Source of the DNA: Chloromonas sp. AAM2
Lineage: Eukaryota > Chlorophyta > Chlorophyceae > Chlamydomonadales > Chlamydomonadaceae
Assembly: GCA_004335635.1 (NCBI GenBank)
Contig: QAXH01001415.1
Coordinates: 336 to 55,484 of the forward strand
Direction of reading: 5' to 3'
Length of the DNA: 55,149 bases
The position numbers were made by a program, and so were the translations under genes. Position 1 is the first letter of the stretch; the number at the start of each line of letters is the position of its first letter. Positions 48,618 to 55,149 of this stretch are shown one piece after another. Below the pieces are notes generated by a model. It had not been told where the DNA came from and searched no databases. It was given only the letters and a program-made list of their open reading frames with translations.

Positions 48618-50237
48618 ATGAAGCAAGGATTGCTCGACGTTGGTTCACACCTTCAATTGCACTTGCTCATCCCAAACGCATGGCATGCATGGAGCAGCCC
48701 AGCAGCCAAATGCTGTCATCACGCGTTCACAATCCATGCGTCGTCCTTCGGGTTTGTCGGCAGCATAGCCTCAGGCAGCCAGCCAACAGCGAAAGACCTA
48801 GCAGGTTCTTGCACACAAGTTGACAGACATGGCAGGTCTGGTGGATTGAATAATGCCAGCTTTGGAGCGCCAAGCCAGCTTTCACAGCAGGCTCCCCATG
48901 CTGCAAGGCCAGGCAACTGCACATCGCCTCAGCTACAAAGCAGCGGCAACAGCAACGAGCATGCAACAGGGCCAAATTGCTGCACAGACTGGGTGCATGG
49001 CAGCAGCACGCAACCTTGGCGTCCGTCCTTGCAACAAGCCATTCATGCAACAGCGTCAGCCGGAGGCGCATCAGACCACCGTGATACCCTCCATGCATGG
49101 AAATGGCACTTGGGGCCTCGCATGCAGCGCATGGGATGTGGCAGCATGGGCTCAGGAACAGTACGCTACATGAGTACAGGAACAGGGCAGAAAGCCAGGC
49201 TGCTGTTCTTGGGGTCACCACAGGTGAGCAACCCAGTTCACTTACTGAACATGCTCATTATATTTCTGTCATGGGATCTAAAACATTTGCACTGAGATCT
49301 GAGCGGTCATGGCTAGTCAAACATAGCAGGCATTTTCAGCCATGAAGGCATCGTTGCAGGAGGCAGGCGTACAGGCAAGAAGTACTCTTACCTTTCCTTT
49401 CAAATCCACATGCCAAGCTGTCCATGCGCACTGCCATTTCAATGCCTTGCCTTGCGCATGTACATGGTTGACTGCCGCTTCACCACTGTCATGTCCTACC
49501 GGCAAGTGGATAGTAGTAGATGCGTGCCCCGTGATCATCGATAGTGAGCTAACGTTCACTCAAATCAATTGACTACTGAATTAATACTTAGTACAGTGTC
49601 CACCTCTGGGTTTGATCTTTTGACTTGCCCAGAGATTAATAGTTCAGTTAGTTATCCGCTCCAGTGTAAGTGTTTTTGCCCGTCCACCCCAGTCCACCGC
49701 CTGTGCACCATGCATGCAGTGCTGTGCCATGCATGCAGTTCGCTGCGCTCGTTCTGCGGGATTTGTTTGCTGCCTCACGCCAGCCCAGGAGCGCCTTTGA
49801 GGTACGAAGGGCTTGGAGAGGTCAATCTTACATCAGATCACCGCAAGGTACCGAACCAGGTTGCGTGCACAACTAGTTTGCGTGGCTTTGGCTGCACGTT
49901 TGACCGCATTACATGATCCATGTGACGCCATACTATCCAGGGTCTGGGTGGAGCTCTCATAAAGCTTTCCAATCCACCAACTTACATCCATGTCGGCCCG
50001 GTTGGGAAGTCAACGCAAACTTGCTGGGAGCAGTGCGGTATGCACATAATCATTAGCAGGTCCATCTTGCCTGCAAAACAAACTTTAGCAGGTCAGAGAA
50101 TGATGCAGCTACTAATGCTAATGTTGGATTGTGCTTCTTGCAATCGCAGGTGGTTGGCGTTGTGAGCCGAGGTCATGTGCCACAAGACTCAAACAGTCAA
50201 GCACCTACCCCCCATCTGTCTTCAGTGGATGGCCAGC

Positions 50238-50282
<45 letters not shown>

Positions 50283-53200
50283 GAACAGGACGCACTTCCA
50301 CACCAGCAGGGCGGAGGGAAGCAGCAACAGCAACAGCAGGAGCAGCTACAGCAGCAGTAATGGGGTCCCAGTCAGGCAGCAGCAGTACCAGTACGCGGGT
50401 GAGCCCGGTGGTGCGTGAGGCGCTCTCACAGGGATTGAAACCGCACCAGGTGCTGTGCCCATCAAGTGCTAAGGAGGTGAGCCCAATGCTTCAGTGATTA
50501 TTGTTTTCCATTGAACGTGTCATTGACAAAAACACTGACGAAAATAGGTAAAATCGTCATGTGACAGCTGTGTGACAGTGTAAAAAACTGCACTGCATGT
50601 CGTCGGCCCTGACACAACAGGGGGCAATATCAACGGTAACCGATAGTCCCAAACACAGTGGCATCATCGAATGATGGACCATATCAAACAGTGCTTCACA
50701 TTCAAGCCAGCTGTCACTCGTCTCCTTGCCACTCGCGCATTTCCGTGCCGGCCCTGTACCTACCAGACAGTTCCCCTGTGCAGCACACACCTTGCTGCTG
50801 CAACAGCATCTGCAAGCGCCTGGACTGTTTGATCTGCAGCACCGCTGACCTGAGCTGCAAAACCGCAGTACGCAGAAAGCCGTGTAATGCTGATGATGAC
50901 ATGGCCACTGCTCTGTGCAGGCCTGGTTCCTGGACGCTGTGTCCTCCCTCGCCCCGGACCTGTGCGTCACCGCGGCGTACGGCAACATGCTGCCCCAGCG
51001 CCTCCTGGACATGCCGCGCCTGGGAACAGTCAATATACACCCCAGCCTGCTGCCAAAGTAAGTTCTACGGGTCAGCTTTTGCAGTTTACCTAGATTTGAG
51101 TCCTTTTCGTGCGCATCAAGTTTGCATACCGGGCCATCACTTGCTGCGGTTGGCATGGCGTTGTGCAAGGGGTGAGGTGATTGGACAGCTTGGAAAACTG
51201 ATGAGAGCTATTGCATTTGTCTGTCTTGCGTGGTCAAGGCGACATGTGCCTACCAGGGGTCTCCAACGTGCTTTTCATGGGAAGATGGAGGCTGCACAGG
51301 AGGCCTAGCAGGAGGCATGAGAGCTCAACATACATTCATGTTTGTGGCAGCTTCTAGCCTGAAATAAGCGCTCACGATGTCAACCGACACACATGGACGT
51401 CAACTGCAAAGCCGGGGAAGGACGCTGCATGTGCTCCTTGTGTTGGCCATACACACCGAACTGTGCAATGACCACCCACCAAATCTACGCAGGCAGGGAG
51501 CGAGCAGTTGAACACATTAAGCTGCACAAGCTTGCACACGCAGGCTGCAGACAGGTATTGCACGTGGCTGTGCTTCACATGGCTGTGCTGCACATGGCTG
51601 TGCTGTGCTGCACATGGCTGTGCTTAAGGTATTGTTGAATCTTCTCATCATTGCTGTTGGCCAGACAGAAGACAGAGGCTGCAGAGGCGCAAGAGGAGGT
51701 CATGGAAACGTGCCACACGCCTGCTGAATGCATGCTCATGGCTCCAGGTACCGAGGCGCTGCACCTGTACCCCGGTGTCTGTTGGACGGGTGCGAGCGCA
51801 CGGGCGTGAGTCTGGCCATGACGGTCCTCAAGTGCGACGCAGGACCCCTGGTGGCGCAGCAACAAGTGGAGGTGGGGCAGAGCTGCTGTGATGGTTAGTA
51901 TGGCCTTCAGCCTGTGAAGGAATGTGCAGCCAGGGAAGGGTGGCAGTGAAGCGGAGTTGACATATACCTGAGGACTGCAGTGAAGACGTCTAGGTAACAC
52001 GAACAGGTATTGCACCAAGTGTTGCTGAGTGGGGTTCTGAGAGGTGAGCATTGGCCTGCAATGGTCTTCAGAGAGGCTAGCAATGGCCTTCAGTTTTGGA
52101 AGGGATAGGTTGAGAATGGATGCAGGCAGTGCTGAACGAGGACAATGACACACATGCTCTGAGTGAACTACGCCAACAGACGTTCTCTTCTCTTGCTTAC
52201 TTCTCTCTTCTCCTCTCCTCCTTTCTTTGGACACTGTTCTTCCTCCTTCATTCTCCGCTTCCCTCGAGTCTTACATGAGCAGGCTGCTCAACGCTTGGCA
52301 CCAAACAGCTCTGACCTGCACTGTCCTCAGCGCTGCTGTTTTATTCCTATGACGTCCGTTTCCTGGTAGATGCAAACGATTCCTTGTTCTTTGTGTTGCA
52401 GGTGGGCCCTGACGAGCAGACCCCCGAGCTGACACACCTTCTGTTCAGTCTGGGCAGCGCCCTGCTGCTGCGGCACCTGCCTGACCTGCTGTCAGGTGAG
52501 GCGCAGCGGCTGGCGGTGCCACAGAAGGAGGCCGAGGCTACGCATGCTGCCAAGGTATGAGTTTGAGCATGAGTATGCAACACGAGCGTGCATGGGGTTT
52601 CTAGGTGAGAACGAGTAGGTTTGATGCTATCAAGGCCTGGTCTGCCCACTCAACATGACATCTTCCAGAAGTCAAAGCAGGTGTTGAAAGAGGTGAATGA
52701 TAGGCATCAATGTTTGTGAGCTGAAAATGCGAGCAGCACGCAGTGCTAGCAAGAGCCATGCACGTTCAGGTTTGCCGTCCATGTGTGTGCTGTACCGTAC
52801 CTGTGTGCCGCTGCTGTGTGCTATACCACATGGTGCTGGCCTGCTTGCTTAAAACAGGCAAGGGTGCGTGTGAGTTGGAGAGCCAACAGTTTGGACAAGG
52901 CTTGTGGTGGTTCACTTCCAAACAATGCATGGGCATGTTGTGCTGATCAACCGACGAGTTGTTCACCCACCAGCAATTACAACACTTCCACGCAGTTCAC
53001 TGCATGGCCAGGATGTGTGCATGCTGTATGCACGTGTCAACGTGCAGCCTAAGTTCCAGCAAGTTACCTTCGCTGGCGCTGTGCTCCGCAGCACAGTTAG
53101 CAAGCGCCATGAATGTGTGCGGTCCGTCAGCTGCTGATGTGTGCATTATACCATGCCATGTGGCATTGGCCTGCTTGATCACAGCAGCCTAGCAACCTTA

Positions 53201-54823
53201 TGTGGCAAAAAAGTGCTGTCACCGCTGTGTGTTGCAGCTGAGCAAGGAAGATGCGGTGCTGGACCTCTCACAGCCCGCACACAGGCTGCACGACAGGGTA
53301 TGTGATGGGGGCTGCAAGGACCCTGTGTGGAGGTTGCTGGTTGTGTGCGCATTGATCTGTATGTCGGCATGTGCATTCAACACATCTTGAGCGCTTGCTG
53401 TGAGCTGGCACAGTCAGGACCTGGAAGCAACATCCTGGAGCAGGCACCTGGGTAGATGAAGCCTGTGGGTTGGCCTAGTGTCGGTCTGATGCTGGTGGCT
53501 TTACTTTACTTGCGCCAACCTTCTTCTTCTCGCAATTGCTCAAGTAAACACATCATGTGATGGTGTTGCAGGTGCGCGCGTTGGCTGGTTGGCCGGGCAC
53601 ACGCGCCTCCTTCCTGTTTGAGGACAGTGCGGGCGTGGCAAACAGCACAGGCGAGTCAAGGGAGTGTGACCTGATAGAGTGTGTGGCAACGTTGAGAAGA
53701 ACACCTTTGGTTTGTCGCTCAGCTCTGTTGAAGTAACTGTTGATCCAGCCCTCAGTTGCACCCGGGTTTGAACTCAGGGAGAGTTGGGTCTGATGCATGT
53801 GCCCCATAATTTTTCTTCAGTGACCCATGCGTGTTATTCATGCAGGTGTTGCCCTGGATATCAAGGTGCTGCGCACGCGGGTCATCACACACGCATCCGT
53901 GTTGGGATTGCAGCCCCCAGCACCCCGCAGTGGTGTAGCGACACAACAGGAGGCAAGCAGTCACACATTGGCGGGACAGCAGGAAGCAGCGGCAGCAGAG
54001 CAGGGAACCGCCCCTGACGCGGCTGGTACGGTGTGGACTGCGCTTCCCGGTCTCGCGCACCCATTGTCAGCGCACCATGTCAGCCTGGTGAACGGCCATG
54101 CACTGGTGCCATGCGGCAGTGGCACATGGCTGGAGCTGTTAGAGGTGGGTGTATCTGGGTGCGTTCTGCCTGGTTGGCACGCAGACAAAGCTTGCTGGAC
54201 GTGTTCCTGCACGTTAAGAAGTTCCGCCGGTGTGCATGTCAATGACCAAAGCTGCTTTCCTGCCATGCAAGCTTTTGTGTGGGATGCAGGTGCGTGTGTG
54301 GCACAGCAGTAGGTGGGCTGGGTGTGTCGCTGTACGTTTCCTAGGACCATCGAGATGCACTCTGACAGTATGAGCTTGCACGCAAGTCAGGAGCACCAGG
54401 TTTTCCCAGAGCATTACATCACTTGCCAACAGGGCAGGTGTTGTGTTGGCGGTCGTCCAGCCACGTCTGCTCAGCAAAGGTCGCACGACCACGTCTGCTG
54501 AGACCCGCATTTTACCTTGGAAGAGCACCCACCTAAACGGGTGCAATCGAATAAAAACCCGTTCCAGCCTTGGACCCAAGTTTGAGGTCTATTTTGGGGT
54601 GAAATGAGGCAACTCAGTTTTTAAGTAAGTGCATGAGTCACTGCATGATGATGATGCACACACGCTGCAGGTGCGGCACTCCAGTCGTGCGGACGGACAG
54701 AAGGGGCGCGCCTCCCGCGGCGACACGCTGACAGGCGCAGAGCTAGTGGCCGGCCTTGGCAAGCGCAGGCTCAGGGTCATGCACACACATGCAGCAGCGG
54801 CACCATGCAGTCAACACTCGTGA
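48618..54823 (+). CDS. FMT: methionyl-tRNA formyltransferase (organellar)
   Basis: The enzyme formylates initiator Met-tRNA with 10-formyl-tetrahydrofolate for mitochondrial and/or plastid translation. Ten exons keep frame: 48618-49223, 49739-49801, 50150-50476, 50921-51057, 51748-51871, 52402-52554, 53238-53297, 53572-53650, 53846-54144 and 54671-54823, giving 666 residues. Motifs: [62 protein letters not shown] with the catalytic Asn and His, and KCDAGP with the catalytic Asp; the C-terminal oligonucleotide-binding-like domain contains [11 protein letters not shown] and WLELLEV. Animal mitochondrial enzymes are about 390 residues. The excess is a ~190-residue N-terminal extension and an Ala-rich insertion in exon 3. 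If translation starts at Met 49122 (before a basic stretch with [13 protein letters not shown]) the protein has 498 residues. Intron 8 appears to be GC-AG (ACAG|GCGAGT). Confidence 0.95.
50241..50279 (+). repeat. (CAG)13 in coding exon 3 of FMT
   Basis: Thirteen uninterrupted CAG triplets followed by CAAG. In the FMT frame they read GCA and encode polyalanine just after the VVSRG motif; the other frames would read polyGln or polySer. Confidence 0.95.
51561..51625 (+). repeat. ~15-bp tandem repeats (CACATGGCTGTGCTG)
   Basis: Four copies of a 15-base unit, one lengthened by five bases, in intron 4 of the FMT gene. Confidence 0.9.
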
Positions 54824-54925
54824 CTTCCATTGTCCACACCTTGCCAGCTGAGGGCCGATTGGCAACTGAATCCAAAACACTCTCTACCCGTTTGATTGAC
54901 TAGTCAAGGTTAAAAACTAGTCAGC

Positions 54926-54995
54926 CAAAAGAACAACCCATAACAGTGTCAAAAGTATAGCGAGTTGTCTGCACCGTGCCATGAAAACTTGTAAG
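54926..54995 (+). repeat. dispersed repeat, partner of 22010-22100
   Basis: About 70 bases from CAAAAGAAC to AACTTGTAAGTCA match 22010-22100 apart from one 12-base deletion and few substitutions. Confidence 0.8.
54990..54994 (+). terminator. TGTAA poly(A) signal of FMT
   Basis: First TGTAA after the FMT stop, about 167 bases downstream, at the right edge of the dispersed repeat copy. Confidence 0.4.
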
Positions 54996-55149
54996 TCAAT
55001 ACTGTGGCATAGCTACTGGGACAGCTGGCTGGAAATTCCACAACTCCATGAGAGCTGTGCCGTCTAGAGTGGTAAAGTAGCAGAGGGAGAACTGGCGCTT
55101 GCACTGGCTGCAACGCTTCACTGGCTGCCCTCCTGGCTTGCCACCGCCA

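Larger units (their letters stand above)
54824..55149. other. 3' flank of the formyltransferase gene
   Basis: Holds an inverted pair GACTAGT/ACTAGTC around 54898-54922 and the dispersed repeat copy at 54926-54995. No other gene is visible before the window ends. Confidence 0.5.

Overview
The window reads as nuclear DNA of a green alga (Chlorophyta). The genes are intron-rich, with 3 to 17 exons. A U2 snRNA gene has the plant-type 5' end ATACCTTTCTCGG. Several genes carry TGTAA, the green-algal poly(A) signal, shortly after their stop. Proteins have low-complexity Ala/Gly/acidic insertions, and three introns look GC-AG rather than GT-AG. There is no bacterial operon structure. I cannot name the species. 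Two runs of N (18254-18280 and about 37425-37435) are assembly gaps.

Layout. 1.3-6.7 kb (-): an eight-exon DUF72/YecE-family gene with a long disordered tail ending in a PCNA-binding-like motif; its first intron holds a hairpin and an inverted copy of the gene's own start. 7.2-8.9 kb (+): QCR7 of respiratory complex III. 10.4-10.9 kb (-): mitochondrial acyl carrier protein. 11.2-14.0 kb (+): a MAT1-like CDK-activating-kinase assembly factor without a visible RING finger. 16.6-17.4 and 20.2-21.0 kb (-): two tandem paralogues of an unrecognised 190-residue nuclear-looking protein. 21-25.4 kb is gene-poor and holds dispersed repeats. 25.5-28.1 kb (-): a membrane-anchored RING-H2 ubiquitin ligase, with a weakly supported small gene just upstream at 28.2-29.0 kb. 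30.7-40.8 kb (-): NOC3, a ribosome-biogenesis factor of 17 exons, with a U2 snRNA gene inside its intron 7. 41.6-46.1 kb (+): a DUF4336 protein with a C-terminal membrane anchor, three of whose introns begin with tandem duplications of the splice-donor region. 46.1-48.6 kb: a stretch bounded by inverted repeats. 48.6-54.8 kb (+): methionyl-tRNA formyltransferase.

The exon models were built by eye from splice consensus, reading-frame phase and protein-family motifs. For the DUF72, NOC3, DUF4336, RING, MAT1, formyltransferase, ACP and paralogue models every junction keeps frame, which is strong internal support, but no transcript or database comparison was possible. The genes are housekeeping (respiration, organelle translation, ribosome assembly, transcription/CDK activation, ubiquitin signalling) and do not form one pathway. 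The most unusual signals are regulatory or structural: the self-complementary intron of the DUF72 gene, the tandem splice-donor arrays in the DUF4336 gene, and the nested U2 gene with an altered branch-site recognition sequence.
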